Shown one piece after another: positions 1 to 8,339 of a stretch of DNA of 35,278 nt (position 1 is the stretch's first letter; every line of letters starts with the position of its first letter). The notes beneath the pieces are model-generated. The model was not told where the DNA came from. It searched no databases and saw only the letters and a program-made list of their open reading frames with translations. The stretch comes from Deltaproteobacteria bacterium (GTDB lineage: Bacteria > Desulfobacterota > Desulfarculia > JACQYL01). Made by a program: the position numbers and the translations under genes. Location of the stretch: NCBI GenBank assembly GCA_016208165.1, contig JACQYL010000037.1, forward strand, positions 1 to 35,278, in the 5' to 3' direction.

Positions 1-153
1 GGCTGCGCCCACAGCGTCTTTCAGGCCGTGGGCGTGAAACCGCCCCCGACTCTGCAACTCATAAGCTTGTGAACGCGTAGTGCCAAGAACACTTTTGTCT
101 CTTGTAACCCGTTGATATGACAAAATCTTTTTTGAACAACTGTCGAACTTGAG

Positions 154-488
154 TTCAACGGACCATGCATGATCCGAAGCGATCCGTCCGCCTCGGCCGC
201 CGGCTAGGGCGACCGCCGATCTGCTTATCGCAAGTGTCCTTGCCGCCTCGCTTGGGCATCAAAACCCGGGCAAAATAGGGCGTTGCGGTCTCGACCAACA
301 CTTTGGCCGGGTGATCGACAAAGCGATTTCTGTTGGTATCGTCACGGAGAATGCTGCGCCGTTCGATCCCTCGGCAGATGATGTGATGCAACGCCCCGGG
401 GGCGCATCGATGCGTGCTTTTCGTGGCATGAGGTTTCCATTTCCTCGATGATGAAACAAAGAAACGCGCAAATTCAACACCGTCCCCT
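154..488 (-). mobile_element. RAYT-derived repeat element, copy 1
   Basis: This remnant of a REP-associated tyrosine transposase (IS200-like) element is bounded on the right by the conserved end (CGCAAATTCAAC followed by a GTCCCC run at about 468-486). That end is the inverted counterpart of the left end seen in copies 2-4. Its own left end is lost: homology begins at 154, and positions 154-190 match copy 2 (3022-3058) exactly over 37 bases. Inside is a frameshifted 5' part of a RAYT gene. It is one of four same-orientation copies in the first 12.6 kb and borders the DUF2971/TIR cassette. Confidence 0.7.
251..429 (-). pseudogene. RAYT (Y1 transposase) N-terminal remnant
   Basis: Starting at the ATG at 429 the reading frame gives MPRKARIDAP, the usual opening of REP-associated tyrosine transposases. 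A one-base frameshift follows within the C/G run near 395, and the next frame continues with HHIICRGIERRSILRDD and then ATPYFARVLMP. In intact family members this is followed closely by the HUH motif (asparagine-histidine-x-histidine). Here homology stops just before that motif, so the catalytic part is absent and the gene is dead. About 60 codons survive. Confidence 0.7.
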
Positions 489-508
489 ATTTCGCATTTA
501 CATACATA

Positions 509-1489
509 TCAGTCTGCGTAGGGAATCTCTGAGCATACAATTTCGATGTTTGTTTTCGATAATAATTCAAGTAGTTCTGCTTTGCGGGCTTCTCTATTCC
601 AGCGAGGTCCGATGATTATTTTTTCAATCGGTAGTTTTATGTCGGTCGAATCAAATACTTCGATGTATGGCACACGTCGTCCCTTATTTGATCTAAACTT
701 GCGTACTTTTTCTGGCTTCAAACTAATACCATTCAATTTAGCAGACGTAATAATTTGGTCATCGATTAACGTCGGCAATGCGACCACCCTGACTTCATTT
801 TCTTCGCAAAAACCAAAATGTTTATAGCGAGTTATGCACCTTACAAAAGGAAAATATCCTTTGGATGAATCAATTTGTTTTTTCTTACGAATATTATCAT
901 AATCAAAAAATGGTTTTGCTATATCAGCAAGGATTTGTAGATCTTCCGACAGCTCTTCTTTTAGCTTTTGTTCGTTATCACTGTAGATTAAATCGGCAAG
1001 AAAAACGGTGACGTACTCATAACTCATAAATTCTCGATCGAGTATTTCCTCTAATTTTTTGGTGTCGAATATTAAAGCAGCACCGCCTCCTGCTCCATAA
1101 CCACGCCATTGGCTCAATAGGCCGTTATCGGCAACGATTTGCTTTTCAGGTTCACCGCAAAATGAAAGAATATAAATTTCGTCCCCAAGTGCGCTGTACT
1201 GTGCATCAATTAAGGCCTCGGTATCATGTTGAGCAATGTGGTCAAGACCTCCATGCTCCTGGATTTTGCTCTTTAGTGACGGTTTAAGCGCAGTTAACTG
1301 TTGATAAGTTTCACGAGCAACAGGATAGATTAAAGACACCAGTTTATCCCTAAATGAAACAAGTTCAGAATAATCATTCAAGAATTTATAGTTTGTAGCC
1401 CACAATGATTGTGTCTGAAGAATTTCCTTAAGTCCTTGCCAGGTGGTGTAGTGATACAACTTTTTATAAATTTCGGACGTTCTTTCCAT
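509..1489 (-). CDS. DUF2971 family protein
   Basis: This 326-residue protein of unknown biochemical activity is assigned to DUF2971 from three features. It opens with LYHYTTWQGLKEIL (residues 11-24) and NDYSE (38-42). It has a central LLSQWRGYGAGGGAALIFD (about 124-142), matching the L-S-x-W-R-x-Y...G.G.a..F pattern of the family. A later CEENEVRVV resembles the family's conserved E-x-E-x-R segment. There is no signal peptide or membrane segment, so it is probably cytoplasmic. The ATG at 1489 is preceded by AGGAAG at a good distance. The gene is visibly more AT-rich than DNA to its right, which suggests transfer. It lies about 250 bases downstream of a TIR-domain gene on the same strand, and both sit between two repeat elements. 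Members often occur in accessory regions; a defence effector role is inference only. Confidence 0.75.
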   Translation of the reverse strand: MERTSEIYKKLYHYTTWQGLKEILQTQSLWATNYKFLNDYSELVSFRDKLVSLIYPVARETYQQLTALKPSLKSKIQEHGGLDHIAQHDTEALIDAQYSALGDEIYILSFCGEPEKQIVADNGLLSQWRGYGAGGGAALIFDTKKLEEILDREFMSYEYVTVFLADLIYSDNEQKLKEELSEDLQILADIAKPFFDYDNIRKKKQIDSSKGYFPFVRCITRYKHFGFCEENEVRVVALPTLIDDQIITSAKLNGISLKPEKVRKFRSNKGRRVPYIEVFDSTDIKLPIEKIIIGPRWNREARKAELLELLSKTNIEIVCSEIPYAD

Positions 1490-1742
1490 CTTGTCTTCCT
1501 ATTTCGTATACTCAACGCTCGGCATAATGAAAAATGGGACGCTAATTCATTGTTGACTTACTTCCGACGGTCCACATTCAGACTGCCCGCCACTTCGCTT
1601 CCGGATATCCATAAGTCTCGAACAGGTACGCGACCGATCAGGGCGCATGCACGTGCCACCCCGGGGCGTCTGACAACCGCTTTGCGCTCGCCTGGCAACA
1701 AAGAAACAACGTCCCCATTTGCCAGAGTATAGAAGGGTTCTG

Positions 1743-2858
1743 CTATTTATATAGATGGATCCTAGCAACCATGATGCTCCCTCGGACTCTAATACCTTGA
1801 AGTCGAACAAAATCCCATCCCTCGTTTCCGAAGGTCTCACTTATTGATTTCGGAACATTAACTGAGAGCATCTTCCAGTCGGCCACCGTAGGAGTTGGCT
1901 GAACAAAAATAGTCCACTCATCATCTTTAAACTTGGTGTTATTTTGAGAACCAATTTTTATGTTGAGCCACACTTGTTGTTTACTATCACCAGACGTCTT
2001 TTTAACATACGCTGATATATATAAACTATAGTCTTCTCCAGGTTTTACGATATATTCCACCACGGTGCAGTCATTGTAAGAATGGTCAATTTCTCTATCC
2101 ATTCTGTATCGTTTGAAGGATTCAATGTTCAATATCTTGATAAAATTAGTATCACTAACAATTTGAACGTTTGGCTTCTCTTGTTCGGGATTTTCTGGTG
2201 TTATTATCCATCCTTTGTTTTCGATTTGACTTGTCTTATAATCAAAGTCAATTGTATACTTGAGTATTATGGTACTATCACTGCTTCTAAAACCATAATT
2301 AAAGGTTAGTTGTTTGGCTGTATGAACAGGTGTGCTTGGATCGGCATGGGTTATGTCTTCAAGTATAGGATCTGCATGGTATTGTTCGTTTACAATAGAG
2401 ATGATTTCGTCTATCTCTTGTGTGTAAACATACGCTTTCTCCTCATCTAATCCGAGTTCGTTTGCCACCTGCGAAATCATTCGAAGCAAATCAGGGCGTG
2501 AATCAATTTGAAGTGCCGTAAGGGTAGAAATAGGAGCAGGCAGGATTTCATTTGATGTTTTTGAAGGTAAGAGTAGAATCATGGATCGAGCAGCTCCCCA
2601 CCTGGCACCCAACTCAAAAAGTACCCAAACAGACTGAACGCTATATTGGGTAATCAATCCTATAAATATAGGTGAATCAAGAAGTTCATGGCGCAAGCTA
2701 TCGTCTATACGTACTCCTCCATCCAGTCCATAACCTTCGACGCTGGTGCAACGGATATCCTCAGCTTCGAGCTTCTTTAGCGAAAGCCTCAGCAATCGCA
2801 CTATTCCCTGAGCAACTCTCTTATCTATTTTACTGTGGCTGATGAATATCTTTGGCAT
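1743..2858 (-). CDS. TIR-domain protein with C-terminal beta-rich domain
   Basis: This 371-residue two-domain protein begins with a TIR domain (about residues 1-150). The domain opens with KIFISHSKIDKRVAQGIV and carries SVWVLFELGARWG, where Glu82 sits where catalytic NADase glutamates lie in bacterial TIR proteins. After a helical linker (about 140-170), residues 180-371 are rich in alternating hydrophobic and polar residues (STIILKYTIDFDY, SLYISAYVKKT, WLNIKIG) and end with a strand-like GSIMVARIHLYK. That suggests a beta-sandwich or carbohydrate-binding-like sensor, but I cannot name the family. No signal peptide is visible. TIR domains of this kind act in antiphage immunity by consuming NAD+ or making signalling nucleotides. 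The ATG at 2858 has an AGGGAG about 12 bases upstream. Base composition is AT-rich like the neighbouring DUF2971 gene, and the two may form one cassette. Confidence 0.8.
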   Translation of the reverse strand: MPKIFISHSKIDKRVAQGIVRLLRLSLKKLEAEDIRCTSVEGYGLDGGVRIDDSLRHELLDSPIFIGLITQYSVQSVWVLFELGARWGAARSMILLLPSKTSNEILPAPISTLTALQIDSRPDLLRMISQVANELGLDEEKAYVYTQEIDEIISIVNEQYHADPILEDITHADPSTPVHTAKQLTFNYGFRSSDSTIILKYTIDFDYKTSQIENKGWIITPENPEQEKPNVQIVSDTNFIKILNIESFKRYRMDREIDHSYNDCTVVEYIVKPGEDYSLYISAYVKKTSGDSKQQVWLNIKIGSQNNTKFKDDEWTIFVQPTPTVADWKMLSVNVPKSISETFGNEGWDFVRLQGIRVRGSIMVARIHLYK

Positions 2859-2986
2859 TCAGTGTTTTCTCCCTGCAAACCTCTTTACGGAAGGAAAAAG
2901 ATCCAGAGCCCTTGCACGTCGGCCGACAACGATTAAGATACATCATTACTACTTTTTTTGCACGACTATTCATTCGAATTGGGATG

Positions 2987-3524
2987 AAGGGGGACGGGGT
3001 TGATTTTGTGCGTTTCTATTCTTCAACGGACCATGCATGATCCGAAGCGATCCGTCCGGCTCTGCTGCCGGCCCTGCTGACCGCCGATCCGCCTAACTTA
3101 AGTTTCCTTGCCACCCCGGTTGCGGGTAAGCGCAATTCATGAACAGCCCAGTGGAAAAGGGATGAAGGCTCCTCTTGGCTCTTCTCATGTTGCTGATCGC
3201 TGCTATGGAGTCCTTGCGTGGTCGGCGTAATCGAGCCACCCTGTTATCCGGTGAGAAGTCGGCTCATGGACACGGACACCGGGAACCGACCCGTTCTCGT
3301 TCTCAAGTTCCGCTTGGGAACGAAACGCCGTGAGAGCTATGCTCCCGGTAACACACGCGTTCCCAAGTGCAACTTGGGAACGAGGGATAAACCGCCCCTA
3401 CTTGGGAACGAGGGATACATTCAACCGATCGTCATCGCACCGGAAGATCTTCCGTCTTTCGATCCCTCTGACGATCACACGATGCAGCGCCCCCCGGCGC
3501 CTCTATTCCTGCTTTCCGTGGCAT
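2987..3524 (-). mobile_element. RAYT-derived repeat element, copy 2
   Basis: The left end is intact (GGGGGACGGGGTTGATTTTG at 2988-3007, then GTGCGTTTCTATTCTTCAA). It is followed by the same internal segment as copy 1 (37 identical bases at 3022-3058). The interior carries CGTTCCCAAG-type palindromes between about 3296 and 3415. At the right, the start of a RAYT gene reads leftward from the ATG at 3524 (MPRKAGIEAP, frameshift in the G run, then ALHRVIVRGIERRKIFR), stopping near 3430. The right inverted end seen in copies 1, 3 and 4 is missing. The element forms the right border of the DUF2971/TIR cassette. Confidence 0.7.
3358..3382. repeat. CGTTCCCAAG palindrome in element 2
   Basis: CGTTCCCAAGT (3358-3368) and ACTTGGGAACG (3372-3382) form a perfect 11-base inverted repeat around a 3-base loop. 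A less perfect copy lies at about 3299-3322, and a further half copy at about 3401-3415 keeps only the right arm. The same palindrome recurs in elements 3 and 4. Confidence 0.75.
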
Positions 3525-3729
3525 GGTCCTCTACTATCAAGCAATATGAATTCTTATAAAGTTTAAAAGCATGGATGTCCCCGATTCGTTCCATGATCGC
3601 GCGCCGGTCGCCACTGAAGATCATCAAAACACCCCATTCGTAGACCCGGCGAATTTCTCGATCCGTTCGAGGTCGGGTCTTTTCCGGTTTCCGTCTCCGT
3701 CGCTTCTATCCCGAATTCCTTACTCAACG

Positions 3730-3758
3730 TTGCAGAAAAAGGAAAGAATAGTTATAAT
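3730..3758 (+). promoter_or_regulatory. sigma70-type promoter of the AbrB/PIN toxin-antitoxin pair
   Basis: A -35 box TTGCAG (3730-3735) and a perfect -10 box TATAAT (3753-3758) are separated by 17 bases. They lie about 38 bases upstream of the antitoxin start, whose ribosome site GAGGAGG is at 3785-3791. Confidence 0.75.
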
Positions 3759-3796
3759 CGTCTTACTCCAGTCTTACCAACTACGAGGAGGCGATT

Positions 3797-4048
3797 ATGG
3801 AGAAGACACGGTTGTCCAACAAGGGCCAGATCGTTATCCCTAAAGCGATTCGTGAACTCCACGGCTGGAAGTCGGGGCTCGAGTTCGTCATTGAGAATAC
3901 AGGCGACGGCATCAAGCTCAGGCCGATCAAACCGTATAAGCAGACGAGAATCGACGAAGCGATAGGCTGCGTGGGTTATGAGGGTCCCAGGAAGTCGTTG
4001 AAGGATATGGAATCCGCCATAGCGAAAGGGGCTAAGGAGAGCAGATGA
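3797..4048 (+). CDS. vapB: AbrB/SpoVT-type antitoxin
   Basis: This 83-residue DNA-binding antitoxin would neutralise the adjacent PIN toxin and repress its own promoter. Residues 3-35 are a typical swapped-hairpin AbrB domain (TRLSNKGQIVIPKAIRELHG followed by WKSGLEF). The C-terminal half (about 50-83) is helical and charged, as expected for a toxin-binding tail. The start is set by GAGGAGG six bases upstream of the ATG. The last codons overlap the toxin start by four bases (ATGA), indicating translational coupling. A consensus-like promoter sits at 3730-3758. Confidence 0.9.
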   Translation: MEKTRLSNKGQIVIPKAIRELHGWKSGLEFVIENTGDGIKLRPIKPYKQTRIDEAIGCVGYEGPRKSLKDMESAIAKGAKESR

Positions 4049-4434
4049 CTGCCGTCGATACGAACCTCCTGGTCCGATTGCTGACCAACGATGATCCGGG
4101 TCAGGCAAAACGTGCGGCGAAGGTAATCGAGAGCGACGATATCCTGATTCCCAAAACCGTGCTGCTGGAAGCGGAGTGGGTATTACGGCATGCCTACGGA
4201 ATCGACGGGAAAGCCATTAGTCGAGGTTTCCAGAAAGTGTTAGGGCTTCCCAATGTCCGTGTTGAAGATCAGCAGGCCGTCGTTCAGGCCATCTCATGGT
4301 ATGAACTCGGTTTTGATTTTGCCGATGCGCTCCACCTGGCTTCAAGTATCGAGGCGGACAAATTCGTGACATTTGACCGCTCGTTCATCAAAAAAGCTCG
4401 AGAACATGGCTTATTGGACATTGCCCTGCCGTAG
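4045..4434 (+). CDS. vapC: PIN-domain ribonuclease toxin (VapC family)
   Basis: This 129-residue PIN-domain protein is the toxin of a type II pair and is predicted to be a Mg2+-dependent RNase. The acidic active-site residues are all visible: Asp5 in AVDTNLLVRLL, Glu42 in LLEAEWVL, Asp94 in FADALHLASS and Asp111 in VTFDRSF. The length is normal for the family. The start overlaps the antitoxin stop as ATGA. AbrB-type antitoxins are a standard partner for PIN toxins, so the pair is convincing; the RNA target cannot be told from sequence. Confidence 0.92.
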   Translation: MTAVDTNLLVRLLTNDDPGQAKRAAKVIESDDILIPKTVLLEAEWVLRHAYGIDGKAISRGFQKVLGLPNVRVEDQQAVVQAISWYELGFDFADALHLASSIEADKFVTFDRSFIKKAREHGLLDIALP

Positions 4435-4674
4435 CTTGGTAGGCGCACCCAAGGGCGCTCAACTACGTAACGGATTGATTGTATCGTCAGGGCGGGCAAA
4501 CCGGGCTCAGGCCTTGCTGCTTGACATTCTTTAGGGTGAATTCCCTCCGTGGTTGTACCTTGGAGAACCCGATTTTCCGGCGCCCGCTATCACCGTTGAG
4601 CGGGGACCATGAGCTGAAATGGGGCATAATCGATCCCCGTCTTTCCCACAGGTGTTCATCCTCATACGCATGAC

Positions 4675-6063
4675 CTAAAAACCGCCGCCGGTGCGAAAAC
4701 CGCCACCGCCGAAACCGCCGCCGCCGCGAAAACCGCCGCCACCGAAGCCGCCAAAACCACGCCCGGATCGGCCGACATGGGGTACATCCCACTTTTGGGC
4801 GCGGTCGATGCGGTCCCAGGCGCCGCCCGACGACAGGCTGCCGCGCAGGATCTCTCCCAACAGGATACCCAACCCGAGGTTGGAGGGAAAAGTGGAATGG
4901 CGGGCGTCGTAGTTGCTGCGGCGGAACTTTTCGCGAAGTGCAGCAAGCTCTTCCAACGCATTGCGCTGCTGCTCCAGATTTCTTTTTAGCTCGGAAATAC
5001 GGTCGGTTAAGGTCTTTTGCGCCTGCTGCAGTTGGTGAAGGCGCATCACGATGGCATCGTCCGCGGGCCGGGGTGTGCTTCGGGCCTGCTCGAACAGCGC
5101 GATGATGTCTTCACGCTCGAGTTCGTCGACCATCATGGCGACGGCCGTTCGCGTGTATTCATCCTCTCCGGCGCCAAAGTCGTTCTTTTGGCGCAGCAGT
5201 TCCCGGTATCGCTTCTCCTCGGTTTCAATCTCTTCATTGACTTCCTGAAGCTGTTTCTCCGCCGTACCCAGCGCAGCCTGCAATGGGACCGCACCGTCCT
5301 TTTCGGCGGCCTGTCTTTCCATTTCCAGTAAGGATTGCCGTTGGCGATCGGCCTCCTCGGCCGCCTGGGTGGCATGCTCTCTTAAGCGCCGGGGAAGTTC
5401 GTTTAGCATGTGGTAGTCGGCGCGCGTTTCCTTGAAGCGGATGAGCCGGGCTACCCATTCGTCCAGCATGCGGACAATACCGCCGTGCGCGTAGTCGGGC
5501 GTGAGGTACCCGCGGGCCCACAGGTACATAAAAAGCTCATCGTCCTGGTAAGGCTTGCCCTTGCTGGACAGGTCGGCCTCGGACTGGGATGCTTTTTCAT
5601 CCGCCCGCTGGGCTAATAGAACGGCAGCGGCCGTTTTTTCATCTTGGCGCCGATAGCCTTCGGTCTTTTCCAGCGCCGACTTGCTGTTCTCGAGCCGTTC
5701 CTGGAGGGCATCCGCGGCCCTGTCACGTGTATCGCAGCGGGTCTCGCGCTGCCGATTCAACATATCGAGGCGCTGTTGCACCTGAACGATATCCTTTTCG
5801 AGCGTTTCCAAAGCCTGTTTGTGCTGGTCCATGAGAGCCGGTATAGCCAAATGGGCCTTATTCAGGCGGTCCGTCACAGTACCGGCTTTGATCTCATCGA
5901 GCCTGAACTTGGCCAGGTCCCGGTACTGCTCCGCCGTTTCCATGCGCGACCGGTTTAACTGCGAGGTCAGGTCGTCCATCTCCCGGTCGGCGTCCGCAAT
6001 CCGGGACTGGGCCTGCAGCACATGGTTGTCGATTTCCCTTAGCGTGTCTCTGCCGGTGATCAT
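4675..6063 (-). CDS. Coiled-coil protein with Gly/Phe-rich C-terminal tail
   Basis: This 462-residue protein matches no family I can name. Residues 1-160 and 225-390 are long charged heptad-like stretches rich in Q, R, E and L, predicted coiled coils. The middle (about 165-225) is more compact (KPYQDDELFMYLWARGYL). Residues 400-415 are hydrophobic (LGLGILLGEILRG). The end, from about 431, is a low-complexity tail of repeated GGFGGGGFRGG units. There is no signal peptide. AGGAGG lies 11-16 bases upstream of the ATG at 6063. It is the third gene of a minus-strand set with the DUF6384 gene (gap 144 bases) and the 392-residue helical protein. The tail may drive self-association or surface contact; that is speculation. 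Confidence 0.75.
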   Translation of the reverse strand: MITGRDTLREIDNHVLQAQSRIADADREMDDLTSQLNRSRMETAEQYRDLAKFRLDEIKAGTVTDRLNKAHLAIPALMDQHKQALETLEKDIVQVQQRLDMLNRQRETRCDTRDRAADALQERLENSKSALEKTEGYRRQDEKTAAAVLLAQRADEKASQSEADLSSKGKPYQDDELFMYLWARGYLTPDYAHGGIVRMLDEWVARLIRFKETRADYHMLNELPRRLREHATQAAEEADRQRQSLLEMERQAAEKDGAVPLQAALGTAEKQLQEVNEEIETEEKRYRELLRQKNDFGAGEDEYTRTAVAMMVDELEREDIIALFEQARSTPRPADDAIVMRLHQLQQAQKTLTDRISELKRNLEQQRNALEELAALREKFRRSNYDARHSTFPSNLGLGILLGEILRGSLSSGGAWDRIDRAQKWDVPHVGRSGRGFGGFGGGGFRGGGGFGGGGFRTGGGF

Positions 6064-6207
6064 TTTATGAAACTCCTCCTAGACAAGGGCATTTGATGAC
6101 AAGGGACAATTGGCGGCAGGCCTGCGATCGGATGTCCGTGGCCGTACGGACGATCTTTTTTCCCGCCTGACGGCCTCAACACATGAGCCGAAATCCGCAA
6201 AGCGGGT

Positions 6208-7152
6208 TTACCACTGGGTAATGGCGCCGCCCGTGGTCGGGATCGTATACTGGGGGTTCAAGTACCCGCGTTTCTTGAGCCCGAACACATTGCGATCGAT
6301 GATGCCGTTGTCTAACTTGTCGCGTTTGACCTGCTCGAAAACGGCCGGTTCGACACGCAACCCCCACTGCTCGACGGTAGAGGTCTTCCCGTCCTCTTCG
6401 CTGGTGACAGGCAGAGAAAGAAGTTTGCCGTCGGTAGTAACGGCCTCGACGATAATGTAGTAGTTGCGCGCATTGGGGTTGTTCTGGGGGACCCTCCATA
6501 CGCCGCTGGGCGCGCCCGGACGGGAAACGATGCGCAACCGGTACTGCAGAATCAACCGAGCGTAAAGCTGCCCGAGGGCTGCATACCCTTTGTTCACGGC
6601 CTCGACATCCCGGCGTGATACGCTTGCCATGGCGTCCTCGTAAAGCGCTTCAGCCTGGTTCCGGGCCGCATCCTCATGGGCCTCGGCCAGCACCCGGTCC
6701 CGCTGATCGGCCAGCTTTGCCGGCATGGCCTCGAGTTCCTGCAGGGCTCGCTGCTGCTGTTGCAGGGAGCGATTCTGCGGCGCCACCACGGCGTAGTGGT
6801 AGACCAGGTAAATCGCCAGCATAGCGGCAATCACCAGCGCTCCCCGTTTAGCCCAACGCCCCCGGTTGACGTACAAGCGGGCAAGGGTCAGCTGGAAACT
6901 CCGTTGCGGGGGTCGGTAGGCAAAACGCTCTTCCCGAAGGGCTCTCACGCCGTCGGCGATGACCTCGTCGGATACCGTGAGCCCCTGTCCGGCGTAAATA
7001 GTGCGGATCTTTTCGATCAGGGCCCGGTCGTGGTCCTCGGCCCCCAGTTCCCGGTCGACAACGGACTGCTGGTGCCGGAGCGTGTCCACCACATCCATGG
7101 CCAACATGACTTCGTTGAGATCGCTCTTTCGAGTTTGACCGGTGTCACTCAT
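6208..7152 (-). CDS. DUF6384 family single-pass membrane protein
   Basis: This 314-residue protein has an N-terminal cytoplasmic helical region (1-100, with LNEVMLAMDVVDTLRHQQ and a basic stretch before the membrane). One transmembrane helix follows at about 103-124 (ALVIAAMLAIYLVYHYAVV), then a coiled-coil segment (125-200). The C-terminal domain (about 215-314) is beta-rich (YYIIVEAVTTDGKLLSLPVTS) and predicted to lie outside the membrane. The overall form and opening match the uncharacterised DUF6384 family as I recall it. Its start codon overlaps the end of the upstream gene by eight bases, so the two are probably coupled. Function is unknown; operon structure points to one membrane-associated complex with its neighbours. 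Confidence 0.7.
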   Translation of the reverse strand: MSDTGQTRKSDLNEVMLAMDVVDTLRHQQSVVDRELGAEDHDRALIEKIRTIYAGQGLTVSDEVIADGVRALREERFAYRPPQRSFQLTLARLYVNRGRWAKRGALVIAAMLAIYLVYHYAVVAPQNRSLQQQQRALQELEAMPAKLADQRDRVLAEAHEDAARNQAEALYEDAMASVSRRDVEAVNKGYAALGQLYARLILQYRLRIVSRPGAPSGVWRVPQNNPNARNYYIIVEAVTTDGKLLSLPVTSEEDGKTSTVEQWGLRVEPAVFEQVKRDKLDNGIIDRNVFGLKKRGYLNPQYTIPTTGGAITQW

Positions 7153-8323
7153 TGCTCAGTTGCTTTCCGGCGACGGTCAACTGCACCATGCGCCGCTTGC
7201 CGTCTTCCACCGCCCGGCGGATCTCTTGTTCGTTGCGGGTGCTCAATTCGCGCATTTCGGCAATCAGCGAGCGGGACTTTTCCTGGAAATTGATCACCGA
7301 GTCGAGTAGTTTCTTAACGCTTTCGGCCTTGGTGGTGGGCCCGAAACCGGCACGCAACGCCTCCTCCTGTACCTGGCCGCCCACGTCAGCCAGAGTCTCC
7401 AGGCTCCGGTTGATACCCTCCTTCATGGCATTCAAGGTTTCGGTGCTTTCGTGCAGCCCTTGCAGGCTGGTGAAAGAGGCGTTTAAGGCCGTAAACACCG
7501 TCTCGTTGGTGCCGAAAAAAGAGACTGCCTGGGAGTAAAGGCGTTCTTTGGCGTCAGAGGTCTGCGCCAGACGCGCCATAACCACTTCGGTGGTGTTGTA
7601 GCTCACCGACAGGTTCTCGGCCAGGTCCTTGGCAATTTGGTAGCGCTTGTCTTCCTCCTGCAGTTCGCGCAGGCGCTCGTCGCGAGCGAGCTCCAGCCTC
7701 GCAATCTGCTCGCGGTCTTGCCCGGTGTAGGTTTCCAGAGTTTTGGCGGCCTCTTCCAAGCGGGCCTTGGCCGTCTCGACGGCGGTTTCGGCTTTTTTGA
7801 GCACCTGGAAGGCCATGACCTGGGACTCTTTCAGCGCCCCCCGAAAATCCCGGTAGGACTCCAGGATCCGGGCCTCGCGCGTCATCTGGTCCCTGGTGTC
7901 GGCCGACACCTCCAGGTAGGTCTTCTTGATTTTACGAAAACGGCTGGGAATATCCCCCCGGGTGACCTTCATCCAGAAGTTGGAGAGCTGCTCCATGGTG
8001 TCGATTTTGCCGTCGCCGAGCTGTTCGACCATGGACTTGGCGTCGTCGCGGATGCTGTTAAAGGCATTGGTAATGATTTCAAAACGCTCGCCCACGTTCA
8101 TGGCTGTAATCTGCTCGCGCACCACTTCGTTGAAGACCGTGGTGTTGCCGAGGGTGCGGGCGATGGCAATGGTTTTTTCCTCGTCCAGGTCGCTGATCCG
8201 GTTGATCAAAGCGACGACCGGCATCTCGTCCGGCTTTTCAGGCATCAGACCAAGCTCGCGCAGGCCATTCAGGGCCTTGTCAAGATACCGTAAAGGGGTT
8301 GAAATTGCATTGGCTGGATTCAT
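7145..8323 (-). CDS. Alpha-helical protein, first gene of the DUF6384 operon
   Basis: This 392-residue protein is almost entirely helical, without signal peptide or membrane segment. Residues 1-140 form a more globular helical region (MPVVALINRISDLDEEKTIAI). Residues 150-260 are long coiled coil, and 265-392 are helical again with LYSQAVSFFGTNETVFTALN. The general plan faintly recalls TelA-type toxic-anion-resistance proteins, but I see no diagnostic motif, so no family is claimed. The ATG at 8323 follows AAAGGAG. It overlaps the DUF6384 gene by eight bases and probably begins the operon; only a decayed gene fragment lies upstream. Confidence 0.75.
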   Translation of the reverse strand: MNPANAISTPLRYLDKALNGLRELGLMPEKPDEMPVVALINRISDLDEEKTIAIARTLGNTTVFNEVVREQITAMNVGERFEIITNAFNSIRDDAKSMVEQLGDGKIDTMEQLSNFWMKVTRGDIPSRFRKIKKTYLEVSADTRDQMTREARILESYRDFRGALKESQVMAFQVLKKAETAVETAKARLEEAAKTLETYTGQDREQIARLELARDERLRELQEEDKRYQIAKDLAENLSVSYNTTEVVMARLAQTSDAKERLYSQAVSFFGTNETVFTALNASFTSLQGLHESTETLNAMKEGINRSLETLADVGGQVQEEALRAGFGPTTKAESVKKLLDSVINFQEKSRSLIAEMRELSTRNEQEIRRAVEDGKRRMVQLTVAGKQLSNE

Positions 8324-8339
8324 TTCTACTCCTTTCCCT

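Noticed and set aside
1547-1840. 97-codon minus-strand frame between the TIR and DUF2971 genes
   Set aside because: It overlaps the TIR gene in another frame and has no protein-like pattern. The GC-rich stretch at 1560-1730 may be an old repeat fragment, but I could not align it to the elements.
3296-3420. Clustered CGTTCCCAAG repeats considered as a CRISPR array
   Set aside because: The copies are palindromes of unequal completeness with irregular spacing and no spacers; they belong to the repeat element, and no cas gene is present.
7637-8293. 218-codon plus-strand frame
   Set aside because: It is antisense to the 392-residue helical protein, and its composition (Gly/Leu/Phe/Val) is that of a reverse-strand shadow.
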